From Brachyhypopomus gauderio (lineage: Eukaryota; Chordata; Actinopteri; Gymnotiformes; Hypopomidae), in NCBI RefSeq assembly GCF_052324685.1, contig NC_135223.1, forward strand, positions 4,444,779 to 4,508,778: DNA of 64,000 bases, in the 5' to 3' direction. How positions within the stretch are numbered: position 1 is the first letter of the stretch; each line of letters starts with the position of its first letter. The position numbers and the translations under genes are program-made. The notes beneath the pieces were generated by a model. The model had not been told where the DNA came from. It saw only the letters and a list, made by a program, of their open reading frames with translations, and did not search any database. Positions 27,554 through 39,126 of this stretch are shown piece after piece.

Positions 27554-27982
27554 TCAGGGGAAATTCAGTAACATTTCTAAAATAATAACAAAAAGCCCTG
27601 TACATGAATGTAAAAAGTATTCTTGGGAAAGAGCAAATGTTATCCAATCTGTACTCATACAGCCCTTTCCACCATCCGAGGCCCATTTCTTGACAAGAGG
27701 ACCATTCTGGTAGCTGGAGAGAAGACATGCCACAGTAACAATTTGATTGATACTTCCTGTGATGGAGAGTGGTATTACAGTGTCAAATAGTTTGTTTTCT
27801 TTAATTCGTCTAATCATCCTCTCCACATGTACCCTTAGACGTGCAATATGCTGGGTCTCTCTCTCATCATCTTCCAGCATCTGTGTTCTCTTGTGCAGGA
27901 AAGCAGGCCTCATCAGCTCATCAATTGGTGTTAGCTTCTGGATTGGGCAAAAACAAAGAGAAAAGATTAAAATAGTATACAC
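27554..27982 (-). pseudogene. DDE transposase (DDE_Tnp_4 type), left-arm copy, core deleted
   Basis: The frame starts IQKLTPIDEL and then jumps directly to RPAFLHKRTQM. The right arm (39992-40552) has about 170 extra residues there, including two catalytic Asp regions. The C-terminal helix with the expected Glu (RVHVERMIRRIKE) is retained, as is NQIVTVACLLSSYQNGPL. The core deletion makes it inactive. Confidence 0.75.
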
Positions 27983-28019
27983 AGTCCGGTCACATTATGA
28001 ACACCCATTGAAACCATAC

Positions 28020-28749
28020 TGTGAGCGTGGTACTACGAGTGGGTGAATATGGAGGTGGGTTCACTACAGAGAGTGAGGTGAATACAGACATTGGTGTTCC
28101 CAATCCAGGTGTTTTAATTGTGTTTTCCAGCAAAGGAGTAAATCACCAATACTAGTAAACGAAAAGAAAAACTGTATAAAAGGAGAACAAACATATAAAA
28201 AGTACTCAAGCCCGCAAAGGCTTATAAGCAGTACTTCCAGTAAGCGCTGGCAATCAGCAGCCAGTCTAGCCCCTACGTTTCTTGGGCTCAACACAATAAC
28301 ATCCAATATCAAACAACCAACATTAACCAACCAACCTCAACCTCCTTAGCCTCTGAGAGGAAGGCCTCTTATACTAGTAGCCCCTCCCCTTAATTAAGCT
28401 GGGACACACCACTACTACTAGCAGGGGTTACCTACAAACACAAACATGACATACATACATTACTGCAGTAACACAATATATACATAACATTTTACATTTA
28501 GTGCACTACTATGACAAGAATAATAATTAATATGTCCATTTGTTGCATACAACTCCGTCCTCAGGTATTCCAGGAACTGTAACCCCCTCCCCTCCTTCAG
28601 TAGGCCGAGGGCCCTTCGGCCACTATAAGAGGAGGAGCTGGATGGGCCACCAGTCCCCTGAGAATCCCGGAACAGGTAAATACAACATTATAATCAATCA
28701 CGTGTCTTTTAGAGTCTTGGTGATGGGCCAGAGCTGGATGGCTCAATCA
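28020..28749 (-). repeat. 3' LTR of the Gmr1-like element
   Basis: About 730 bp, near-identical to 33172-33904 except at the U3 end. A purine-rich AGCTAGGGG precedes it on the minus strand. The upper boundary is approximate. Confidence 0.8.
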
Positions 28750-28782
28750 CCCCTAGCTTTATCATCTTTTATTCTTTATTCT

Positions 28783-29434
28783 TTATTCTTTGGAATAAAG
28801 GCTCACATATGGGAGCCACTTGTCCCAGTCAGAGCCAGTCTCTGACACAAACTTGCAAAGAATGCACTTCAGGGTCTTATTGAAGCGCTCAACCAAGCCG
28901 TCAGTTTTTGGGTGAAAGGGGGTCGTCCTGATGCCTTTTATACCCATTAACGCAAAGACGTCTTTAAGCTGCTTGGACATAAAGTTTGTTCCCTGATCTG
29001 TGAGTATTTCACGTGGTATGCCTACTCTGGATATTAACTGTAGAAGGGCATTAACCAGCTGGCGTGTTTTCACTTTACTTAGTGCAAATGCTGCTGGATA
29101 GCGCGTTGCATAGTCAGCAATTACTAAAATATAGCGTTTGCCGCTCTGACTCTTGGATAGGGGACCTACTACGTCCATGGCGATCCGTGAAAACGGGACG
29201 TCAATAACCGGTAAGCTTATCATGGGTACTCTGTCTGTCTGATTTTCTTTTTGGTGCGGTTAGCTGGCACTCTGGACATGCTTTGCAGAATTCTATTATG
29301 TCTAACTGCTGACGTGGCCAGTAGAATCGGTTCGCTATTCTGCTCTGAGTTTTAGCGTGTCCGAGGTGACCTGCCCATGGGTCAGAATGCCCTAATTTAA
29401 GTACTTCCTGCCTCAAACCTACAGGTACCACAAG
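28783..29434 (-). pseudogene. Gmr1-like integrase
   Basis: Two overlapping frames (29431-29201 and 29223-28783). HHCC zinc finger: GHLGHAKTQSRI..CKACPEC. Catalytic core: DVVGPLSKS, TDQGTNFMS, then HPKTDGLVERFN with the Asp, Asp, Glu triad. A frame change lies between the finger and the core. The frame ends at YVS, where the reading normally continues, followed immediately by the 3' LTR. Confidence 0.8.
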
Positions 29435-29656
29435 TTGTTCTATTTCACCCTTTACTCGGAAAAGAATGTCCCTAATTATTGTGAACTGGATCTCTGTTCC
29501 TCTGCCTTTAGGAATAGTGGCTCAAGTGACTTGTCCTGACGTTGTAACTGCGCCACGTTACCAGGCAATGCGTCTACCTCTATATCAGGACATTCTACTT
29601 GTTCCTCTATAGCAGTGCCTCTGATTTTATCTTGCCTTTTTTGTCGTTTGGACTTT

Positions 29657-30106
29657 TTAAATTTTAGGAGTCTCATTATAGGGTAACTCCCTCAAGAGGG
29701 TCTGATTTTCCCCTGCTACACTCTCCTGCTTAGCCTGCAGCCTGGTTACAACCATTACATCAGCTGTTTTCTGCCTATCTGCTAAGAGGTCTATTAAAAC
29801 GGGTACATCTCTGCCTAAAATCACGGAGTAGGGAGATTGCTGAATTATACCCACGTTTAACAGATAAGCCTGCCCCTGTACCTCTATGCTTACTTCTGCT
29901 GTGGGATATACCTGCTCGTCCCCGTGTATGCACTTTACCCGTAATTTCCCGGTGTGTACTACTTCATTGTTGGGAAAACATTTAGCCGATACCAGCGTCT
30001 GACTAGCTCCCGTATCAATGAGCGCTTTGAACTTTCTACTGCCTATTTTTACAGTAATTGTGCTGTCTTTAGTATCATCAACAGTTTTAAAGCTAAACTC
30101 TCCTTG
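29657..30106 (-). pseudogene. Gmr1-like retropepsin domain
   Basis: Aspartic protease motif FKALIDTGASQTLVS and the ILGRDV block. The upstream end is cut by the nested retrovirus. The frame continues into a short linker (LQRQDKSLEPLFLKAEEQ) that leads to integrase without an RT. Confidence 0.8.
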
Positions 30107-30110
30107 GGCT

Positions 30111-31856
30111 TGTGATAGAAATTCTGAAACCCTTAAATGGTGAGCACAATAAAAGTCAGAAGCAGTTGGGTTAGATAATAAAGTACAATGATTTATTTCA
30201 ACAAAGCATGGATTAACCCCTGAGATCTCCGTTACAAACACGCCAGGTGTCTGTCACAGAGAGAGCTAATTCCCCATTCCAAACTCTCATCTTTTATACG
30301 TTTAATCATCAATACACACGGTGTCCACGAGGTGAACATGAGGTGATCAACCAAATGTGATTGGACAATACATGAAATAATTAACACTGATTTGACAGAT
30401 GCATATGACGCATGTCCCCTCCACGCTCAGCATCCTCGTGATGTCATGACAGACTGAGTGTCGCCGTAGTCTCTTCCAAGTAGAGATTAGCCGTCTCCAG
30501 CGAGGTCAGTTTAGGAACACCAGAGGAACATCAGATTAGGCCTCAGCCGAGGCCAGAGAACACACGCACACACATCTGAGCCCTACTGATTAACACACGT
30601 ATATGTAAAAAGATCTAACACCTATATCTAATGTGTTTAATGTATACTAAGAAAGCCTGACATAAATGGAAATCACCAAATTTCCACCACATTTCCGTCC
30701 TTTTTGTCCTTTATGGACAAATTACATCGACTACAGACCACTCCAATACAGGCTTTCGATCGTAGTGTCACTTACAGAAAGTACATGGATGGTCAAACAA
30801 ACTACACCTGATTACAAACAGAATCAACATCAGGTGGTAGATTTGTGGCCTTGACATCCGTCCACATCGTGAGGTCCTCAGGTGTTGGCGCCGTGTCTGC
30901 AGCCTGCAAGACACAACTCCTCAGAAGTGACAGCATACAAGGCACACAGAAAACCTTCAACAACAATTGCCATTGTGCTCCATCACCGGATGAGCAAGAG
31001 CACAGGGTTCATGGTGGGTGATAGTTGACCATTCTTGACAGCTGTTGTGCTTGGAGTGCGGGCACGCCCTATCTGCACTTCCACCCACTCAGCTGTGGCG
31101 CCTGAACACCCTCCTTTCACTCTACAGAAGCTGGGATGCTTCAGGACTGCTCTTCGTCTGCTCAGGTTCAAGAACCTTCTTGCAATGGCTGGCGTGAATC
31201 CATGTTCCAGGTTGTGCTGTGGACCTTAGGTAACGCCTCTTTCACCGCCCTTCGAACTTGTGACAAGAGAGAGGACAGGTTTGCACAATAATTCAACATG
31301 GCATCATTGCATCATTACTGTATTTGGCGGCCTGCCAAATAAGATCTCAAACGGACTCAGGCCCGTTCTCCCCCGGAGATCTCAGGGTTAATCCATGCCC
31401 CGTTAAAACAAATCACTGCACTCCCTTCTAGGATGTTCACACAGTATCTCACTGACCTCACCGTCAGTACGGCTACTATTACATGCACCCATTTTGCTGC
31501 TTCTGCGGAGAGAGACAACTACTCACCCACGCTCTCTCATACCACAAACACTCACACAGAGCGCGACCTTCACTCTCACTGGTTTTATGCGAACTGTGTG
31601 CTCGTCAACCCACAGTTACGTGCGGCCACCTGGTGCTCGACTCCCAGTCGAGGGTGAAACTCCCAATCACTCAGTTACCCTGTCTGGTAACCACCAATGG
31701 TGCCACCTGTATAACCCCCCCCCCCGGGTAAAGTTCGACCGCCAAACCTCTCGACTCTTGTCCAGTTAGATCCCCTGATCCTGACAGTTCCCTATGAACT
31801 GCGTCTGGCGTCGCCTGTGTATACACGCACCAGGAGGTCACCAAATTTCCACCACA
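30111..31856 (-). mobile_element. Endogenous retrovirus copy 2, internally deleted, nested in the Gmr1-like element
   Basis: 4-bp target duplication GGCT (30107-30110 and 31857-31860). The 3' LTR is 30111-30691, and TGTGGTGG also starts the outer end at 31856. The 5' LTR is mostly lost: 12-18 nt of LTR start join directly to leader sequence. The gag start (MGACNSSRTDGE) is followed by LTR-like sequence and then the 3' pol-flanking region shared with copy 1. No coding capacity is left. Confidence 0.85.
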
Positions 31857-31860
31857 GGCT

Positions 31861-33030
31861 GTACGACAAACGACTGGAGCTACTCGATAAATTAGGACAA
31901 GCACTAATTTTGTGGCTGGTTTGGTTACAGTTAAAGCACCGTAGTGTTTTATCTGCGGGGCGTCTATCGCTAGCTGCTCTCACATTAATCGCATTCGAGC
32001 GCCCGTGTGTAGGTGGTCTGCTATATTGTGGCATCGGAATACTACCCCGTCCCCCAGCAAACATACCAAACTCGTTGTGCTGACGCGGTTTGTTGACTTC
32101 GTCAAAGCGGAAGTTGCCTTCTGTCTGTCTCGCTGCCACGAATGCCTCTGACATCTCTACCGCTTGGAGAGTTGACCCGGGACTACGCTCAATAATCCAC
32201 CTCCTGAGCTCTGGCTTGACCATGCGCAGGTACTGTTCCAGCATGATCGCGTCGCCAATCTCTTCCTTAGTCTTCTCCTGTGGCGTCATCCACTTCTCGT
32301 AGAGACCTTTCAGCCTAGTGTAGAGCTCCCGTGGTGTCTCTGCCTCGAGTATGTCGTTCATCCGGAACCTCTGGCGGTAAGTGTCTTTGTTTATTTTGTA
32401 TTTTCGCAGGATAACGTCTTTTACTTTGTGGTAGTCACCGATGTCCGTACCATCCATAGCTACGTAAGCCGCCCTGGCTTTTCCTTCCAGAAGCGGGGCC
32501 AGATGTAGCGCCCAAATTCCACTTGGCCAGTTTGCCGTTTGCGCTATGCGTTCGAACATTGTGAGGAAGTGTTCGATGTCATCTGACTCTTTTAGCGTTG
32601 GCAGTCTTGGTGTTGGCCACACTGTGTGTGATGAAACTTGCGATGTAGATTGCCGTGTTTCACTTTCATTTGCTTGGTCTGCACTCTCTGCTTGAGTGCG
32701 TCGTATAATCCGAGAATGAGCGAAGTCCGTTGTTTCTTCACTCTAGTCTTGTTCGCGTCTTCCCGCAGCCCGGCCCTTGTGGACTTCTTCCTGCAGTAAA
32801 CCGAACTGGTGCTGCATTGAGCACCATCTTTGCTCCTGTTTTGCTACTTCTTTTTGGAAATAGTCTTCCCTTCCTTTTTGCTCCTTCATAAAGCTCTGGA
32901 GCATTGCACACAGCTGTTCTACATCTGCGGGTGGGTCGCCAGACGCAGCTTCGGTGCTAGAGATTAGAAGCGGGTCATCTTCTCTTTGCAGCTGTTGACT
33001 CGTTGCTGGTGGAACTCTTTTTGGCGGCAT
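31861..33030 (-). pseudogene. Gmr1-like Gag with SCAN-like domain
   Basis: Starts MPPKRVPPATSQQ at 33030. An in-frame TAG at 32743-32745 interrupts it, and the same frame then continues. Capsid N-terminal-like part: FERIAQTANWP..WALHLAPLLEGKA. SCAN-like part: YRQRFR..ELYTRLKGLYEKWM..EQYLRMVKPELRRWI. Zinc knuckle: CFNCNQTSHKISAC. Vertebrate SCAN domains are known to descend from Gmr1-like Gag. The 3' end is split by ERV copy 2. Confidence 0.8.
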
Positions 33031-33171
33031 TCTCCCAGTCTTGTAGATTGTCTTGCTTTAGAAGAGTCTGCTAACCTGTTTCTTTTCCGCAGGTGACCCT
33101 GCGTGGCCATTTCACTGAAGCCAGTCCTCTTACGGCGTCACTCTTGCAAGGCCTTGTTCGCTGCCACCATT

Positions 33172-33904
33172 TGTGAGCGTGGTACTACGAGTGGGTGAAT
33201 ATGGAGGTGGGTTCACTACAGAGAGTGAGATGAATACAGACATTGGAGTTCCCAATCCAGGTGTTTTAATTGTGTATTCCTGCAAAGGAGTAATTCACCA
33301 ATACTAGTAAACAAAAAGAAAAACTGTATAAAAGGAAAACAAACATATAAAAAGTACTCAAGCCCACAAAGGCTTATAAGCAGTACCTCCAGTAAGCACT
33401 GGCAATCAGCAGCCAGTCTAGCCCCTAAGTTTCTTGGGCTCAACACAATAACATCCAATATCAAACAACCAACATTAACCAACCAACCTCAACCTCCTTA
33501 GCCTCTGAGAGGAAGGCCTCTTATACTAGTAGCCCCTCCCCTTAATTAAGCTGGGACACACCACTACTACTAGCAGGGGTTACCTACAAACACAAACATG
33601 ACATACATACATTACTGCAGTAACACAATATATACATAACATTTTACATTTAGTGCACTACTATGACAAGAATAATAATTAATATGTCCATTTGTTGCAT
33701 ACAACTCCGTCCTCAGGTATTCCCAGGAACTGTAACCCCACTCCCCTCCTTCAGTAGTCCGAGGGCCCTTCGGCCACTATAAGAGGAGGAGCTGGATGGG
33801 CCGCCAGTCCCCTGAGAATCCCGGAACAGGTAAATACAACATTATAATCAATCACGTGTCTTTTAGAGTCTTGGTGATGAGGCAGAGCTACTGGCATCAT
33901 CACA
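33172..33904 (-). repeat. 5' LTR of the Gmr1-like element
   Basis: 733 bp, minus-strand ends TGTGATGATG..GCTCACA. A primer-binding-like TGGTGGCAGCGAACAAGG follows it 2 nt downstream on the minus strand. Confidence 0.85.
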
Positions 33905-33998
33905 CATACTCTTTGTGGATGTTTTCAGTTAATTAGGTTATATAGGATCAGATCATATAGCACTTTGTAGCTATACAATAATCAGACTGTAATCTGTC

Positions 33999-34507
33999 GG
34001 GGGGGGGGGGGGGGGGGGGGCTTTCCGGGGTCTCCCTCTCCCGCGAGGGTCACTGGGATGTGCGGCCTTGGGACTCCACTGCTCCTGGAGGGGCCGTGGG
34101 TGGGTGGGATTCCCGGGTCTTTCTCTGCCTGCCTCTGGCCTCTGGGGGAATGTTGTCGCGGCTTTCTTACCCTTGCTGGTAAGCACATTCCGTACATTTA
34201 TACTATGGTTGCACATAAACACACACTCACACATACACATGCATCACAGTCATGTGTGCTATATGTCTTGGGTACACTTTCTGCTCTTCTTTGCAGTAGT
34301 CATTTGAGCTGGTTGTTTTTCCTCCTGCCCTTCTGTCTTTTCCCTTTTTATTCTTTCTCTCCCCCTCTTTTCTTGGTCCACCTAACCCCAATAATTATCA
34401 CTTTGCATATTGTTATCACTATATTATACAGAATTGTTTGAACTGTACATAAGAACAAAGTTGTCCTCCAAAGATTGGGGGTGGAGGTGGGCCATTAAAA
34501 AAAAAAA
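33999..34507 (+). mobile_element. 5'-truncated non-LTR insertion with poly(A)
   Basis: Flanked by a 15-bp direct repeat AGACTGTAATCTGTC (33984-33998 and 34508-34522). The right end is a run of A. The left end starts with a long G run. Typical of target-primed reverse transcription. No protein motif recognised. Confidence 0.8.
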
Positions 34508-34615
34508 AGACTGTAATCTGTCTCTTTCTCTGTATACTTTATTAACCAGATTTTGTCCTGTTCTACGGTAAATAGCAGCTATTGTTTGGGTGAGCATTGC
34601 CAGCACTGTTGTGAC

Positions 34616-36319
34616 CAGAGGTGGGCAGTAACGAAGTACATTTACTTAAGTACTGTACTTAAGTACAGTTCTTGAGTATTTGTACTTTACTTAAGTTGAT
34701 TTTTTAAAAAATACTTATGACTTTCACTTCACTACAGTTGAATAACAAATACAGTACTTATCACTCCACTACATTTCTGTCCAGCTCTCGTTACTCGTTA
34801 CTTCCACACACAACTCTCCTCCCCTCCCCCGATAGTATTTTCACAGGTGACAGCCTATCAGCAATCAAGGATGTGTCTGTGAGGTGTAAAATCAAGTTCG
34901 GTGTCGCTAGTCGTTCTTTTCCTAAAAAACAGCAACATGAGCGGAGACGGCGGTGATGGAGCATGCCAGGGTTGCCAACTTTTCAAGATCGCTTGGAGGG
35001 AGATTTGAACCTGGACTTGGTGGCGAGTGTAAATTGTTGATCGGGGGGTGGCGAACGTTACCGGGGCGGTGAAAAATGGACACAAATTAAGTATTATATC
35101 GCGATCGCCGGTGGTTGATAGATATAGATCAGAGGTAAATAAACTAGATTTTTTTATCGGCGTGAGATATCGGAACTGTGGCGTGAGAGCGTGTGAAAAC
35201 GGTCAAATGCGTGTGTCTCACGCTCAATGCGTGAGAGCTGGCAACCCTGGCATGCTCTTTTGCACCCATGGCCGTATCTCGACAAAATGTTCCAGTTTTC
35301 TGAACGGATGAATCATTCCTATCGTTTTAAATGCATGCTTTGTTTGCCAAAAACAAACTATATCACTGCATACCAAAATTCACCGTCCCACCTGAGGAAG
35401 TATATTACGGTATGCAGCCTAAATGTTTTGTTAAGTGACTATGTAGTCAGAGGAGCTTTGCAGTAAGGCTAGTGAAATGACTTTGCCTGCTCACTCCACT
35501 GCTAGGTCTGCTAGGATCACTATAAATGTTAACATTATATTGGCAAGTAATTCAAACTACGGAAACATCAATAAGGGAAACTGTGTGGGTTAATCGAATC
35601 TTGTCAAATAATGTTTCCATTCTAATGTCAGTGTAGAATTAATGTCAATAATTCTAATGTGGCTGTGATTTCTAGTTTGAAAAGAGTTTGTTAGCATGTT
35701 GGGTGGCATGGAGTTGGTGGGCTTTAGCCATACTGCAAAAGGTTGTAGCAAGGTTAGACTACCAAGATGCCACACTGCTAATTTTACTTTGTCTTTGTTT
35801 ATATTGACTGTAGCATAATGTTGTATTGGATGACTGAATACCTAACTAGCAAAGAGAGAAAACCGTCATTTTATTATTGACTTTTAATATGGTAACATAA
35901 TTTGCTTAAACAGGTTAGGCTAGGCTAATCAGTGAATTGTGGTTTTAGAAAATGTTTTTGTTCCTTAAACTAAAGTGTAGGTTAAACTTTTCTGCTACCA
36001 CTACCTGAATGATGTACATCATTGGAATATGCCTTATTGATTATTATCAAAGACTGTATGAATATTATGCCCAAAGAGGATTTGGTAGGATGTATAATAC
36101 TTTTAAACTATAAAGTATTTTATACAAATGTGACGGAAGGTGTACTTCCGTCACATTGTTTAATGTGATTTAATACGTATTTTTAAAAGCAAGTACTTCA
36201 GTACTTTCACTTAAGTAAGATTTTGAACATGCAACTTTCACTTGTATCGGAGTAGCATTTGACCAGTGGTATCTGTACTTTGACTCAAGTAATGAAATTG
36301 AGTACTTCGTCCGCCTCTG
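34616..36319. mobile_element. hAT-type non-autonomous element
   Basis: Termini CAGAGGTGGGCAGTAACGAA and its imperfect complement ending CCGCCTCTG. 8-bp target duplication GTTGTGAC/GTCGTGAC (one mismatch). 1.7 kb without a transposase frame. A smaller element is nested at 34967-35249. Confidence 0.85.
34967..35249. mobile_element. Element family B (TIR CAGGGTTGCCAAC), spacer copy
   Basis: Inverted ends CAGGGTTGCCAAC / GCTGGCAACCCTG and 6-bp target duplication GCATGC (34961-34966 and 35250-35255). Interior GGCGTGAGATATCGG is shared with 55504-55873. Confidence 0.85.
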
Positions 36320-37021
36320 GTCGTGACCCTGATGTGGTAGTGGTGTGGTAATGTGGCTTTGTCCACATACTTTCCACTTTACTAGGCATACCTACCATGT
36401 GGGTCCACCTTGTAGGTGTAAAGTCAGAGACAATAACTGATCTGTCTGTTCACAGTTTCTAAGTCATCTAGATATTCATCAGTGTTCACAGAGCACTGCA
36501 CACATTATACCTTTGGCTGTAAATTATTGGTAAGTGCAATCCTGGTCCTGTAGACGCCCTGTCCTTTATATTTTAGTGTCTTTGCTGCTCCCAGCACACT
36601 TTTCAAGTTGCAAGGGGTGTTAAAGCAGTGAAAGCACTCAAATGTTCAGGGCATGCACAGGACCAGGTTTGGAGAAACACTGGGTTAGTGGACTTTTTTT
36701 AGCAAGCAGTAAATCTGAGTGTTTAAAAATGTACATTGGATCAAGCTTTATCTGATCCAATCCTGAATAATAGCTGCTCTGTAGTGTTTAAATAGGATCA
36801 ATAAAGTATACAAAAAGGTACTGACTACAGTCTGATACTGTAGAACAGGGGTGCTGGATCCTGGTCCTGGAGATCTACCACCCTAAAGTTCACCTATATG
36901 ATCAGTGCAACTGAGAACATCCACAAAGACTTGATTTACAAGGAGGTGGTCATAATAATCTGACTGGCATGTATAGATTACACATTAAATATGAGAAAGA
37001 AAAAAAAACAGATGTACTTAC
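36320..37021. other. Transposon-interior non-coding DNA
   Basis: No gene. Segments resembling dispersed fish repeats (CCTGGTCCTGTAGACGCC, GGATCCTGGTCCTGGAGATC) near 36540 and 36850. Confidence 0.4.
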
Positions 37022-37162
37022 AGTGGGTCTTGACAACGCTTCCTCAAGGGCACTCAAGTGGGAGCCTCCACTGGCCTGACCAACACGAAGCATTTTGGAT
37101 GTTGATGGCTCAATAAGACTCCAGAAGGCCATTAGATGCTCATATGTGGCAAACATAGTGTG
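37022..37162 (-). pseudogene. Possible upstream exon of the left-arm DDE transposase
   Basis: The minus-strand frame reads YEHLMAFWSLIEPSTSKMLRV and ends at a good donor (CCCACT|GTAAGT at 37022). It lies upstream of the left transposase exon, with later insertions between. The link is inferred; no acceptor was found. Confidence 0.4.
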
Positions 37163-37224
37163 TGGCAAAAATATATATATAACCAACACCGATTCCTAAG
37201 TTGATCCTTGCACTCCTCCAGACA

Positions 37225-38745
37225 TGTGTATGTGTTTCCCTACTCCAGTTCTCAACACACCTCTACCATATTGTTCTTACTGATAAACATTGTAAGCGTG
37301 TGTTAAGAGCTGGGTGAGGGAGAAAAAACATGCACTTTCAACATGGATAGCAAGGGTGAAATACCTGATTTAAGAAAATGCAAATATTTGTTACTACCAA
37401 AATAACGACATGAACTGAATTTTAGCCAGTCTTTTCAACATCCAAATAGTGCATTGAATACACCAGGGATATATTTTAGGATTCAAGCAACTGCTGCACG
37501 TTCGCCTGCTAAACTTAAAGTACATTAACTGCCTGTAAATAAAACGTATTTTGTATTCTATTTAGTGCACTACACAATGAGTGGGGAGCTATTTGGGTCA
37601 TGATCTAATCAAACACAGCTACACGGTTACGCGGTTACGTCTTGTGATTATCCTACTCACCTGTGGCTCGTCTCGTCATCACTTGGGGTTTATGGGGTCT
37701 GTCTATTTAATGTACGTTCGCGCAGTGTCCTGTGCTCGTCGTTGTCTGAGTCATACGTTTTCTGTGAGTAGCTGTGTGTTTTACGTCGGGAGCGGGAGCT
37801 GCAGGCGCTGCGGTGGGCGGTCCTCCTCCTGCCCTCGCCGCAAACCATCCACCGGGTGCAGCGCGAACCCTCCACCAGGTGTGAGCCTTCCTAACCTGGC
37901 AGTGGGAGCGCTGTCTGTAACCTCTATCTCCTCTTCCTCCTCACTGCCCAGGCTCCAGCTCATGGGCGCGGCTGGGCTCCCACCCCGGGAGCCGTCCATC
38001 GCGCTCCCCTCGGAGCGGTAAGGGGGAGCGCTCACCCCCAGGCTGTTACTCCCCTTGACGGTCCCGGCAGAACGCTCAGTGGGTGGCGAACTACCCTCGT
38101 CCTCCGTACATAGCTCGCTGTCCGTGCACTCAGAGTCACTTTAATATGAGTACATATATTGCGCAGATGGCGCACGTAAAACACACAGCTACTCACAGAA
38201 AACGTATGACTCAGACAACGACGAGCACAGGACACTGCGCGAACGTACATTAAATAGACAGACCCCATAAACCCCAAGTGATGACGAGACGAGCCACAGG
38301 TGAGACGGATAATCACAAGACGTAACCGCGTAACCGTGTAGCTGTGTTTGATTAGATCATGACCCAAATAGCTCCCCACTCATTGTGTAGTGCACTAAGT
38401 AGAATACAAAATACGTTTTATTTACAGGCAGTTAATGTACTTTAAGTTTAGCAGGCGAACGTGCAGCAGTTGCTTGAATCCTAAAATATATCCCTGGTGT
38501 ATTCAATGCATCCATTCAATTTGGATGTTGAAAAGACTGGCTAAAATTCAGTTCATGTCGTTATTTTGGTAGTAACAAATATTTGCATTTTCTTAAATCA
38601 GGTATTTCACCCTTGCTATCCATGTTGACAGTTCATGTTTTTTCTCCCTCACCCAGCTCTTAACACACGCTTACAATGTTTATCAGTAAGAACAATATGG
38701 TAGAGGTGTGTTGAGAACTGGAGTAGGGAAACACATGCACATGTT
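37225..38745. mobile_element. Fold-back element with long inverted arms
   Basis: Arms 37225-37783 and 38174-38745 are near-perfect reverse complements (about 560 bp each). The outer ends read CATGTGTATGTGTTTCCC and the complement. Part of the arm (TTACGTCTTGTGATTATCC to GTCCTGTGCTC) recurs as an LTR-like piece at 38890-39030. The core 37784-38173 is unrelated and GC-rich. Confidence 0.85.
37781..38147 (-). pseudogene. Coding-like core of the fold-back element
   Basis: The minus-strand frame is open throughout and encodes an acidic Ser/Glu-rich stretch (SDSECTDSELCTEDEG), then GSEEEEEIEVTD and an Arg/Pro-rich end. High GC and absence of stops contrast with the AT-rich arms. I do not recognise the protein. 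A donor-like GGG|GTGAGC near 38032 suggests a captured exon. Confidence 0.4.
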
Positions 38746-38865
38746 CCCGCTCCCGATGTGGGTTCGGGGCACTGGGTCCTGTTGGCACCCCGGGAAGGGT
38801 AGTGCCCTTGGTGGGGGAGTCTGTCACATTGAGGTCCCTGGCCCCTCCCTTTGGGCGTGTGTTTA

Positions 38866-39126
38866 CGTCGTCTGCTCGTCTGCGTCTGTGTATCTCCGTG
38901 GGTGCGGTTACGTCGTGTGATTATCCGTCTCACCTGTGGCTCGTCTCATCATCACGTGGGGTTTATGGGGTCTGTATTTAATGTGCGTTCGCAGTGTCCT
39001 GTGCTCTATGTGTGTGAACACATTGTTTACGTTCTACGTGCGCTGTCTGCGCTATATGTGTAATAATAAATACGTGACGTGTGGCAGAAAAGCAAGGACT
39101 CCTGTCTCGTCTGGCGCCTCGCCCCA
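38866..39126 (+). mobile_element. LTR-like fragment
   Basis: Shares TTACGTCGTGTGATTATCC..GGGGTTTATGGGGTCTGT with the fold-back arms, continues to a poly(A) signal (AATAAATACGTG, about 39065), and ends in GTCTCGTCTGGCGCCTCGCC, as in gypsy LTRs of fish. No internal region. Confidence 0.55.

Larger units (their letters stand above)
28020..33904 (-). mobile_element. Gmr1-like Ty3/gypsy LTR retrotransposon, left arm only
   Basis: Bounded by 5-bp target duplication CATAC (28015-28019 and 33905-33909). The empty site is in the right arm near 39925 (CGTAC). LTRs lie at both ends. The coding order on the minus strand is gag with SCAN-like capsid and zinc knuckle, retropepsin, then integrase, with no RT between protease and integrase. 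That order is the hallmark of Gmr1-like elements, where RT follows integrase. Sequence after the integrase core is missing, so RT/RNase H were deleted. A second ERV copy is nested inside at 30111-31856. Confidence 0.88.
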
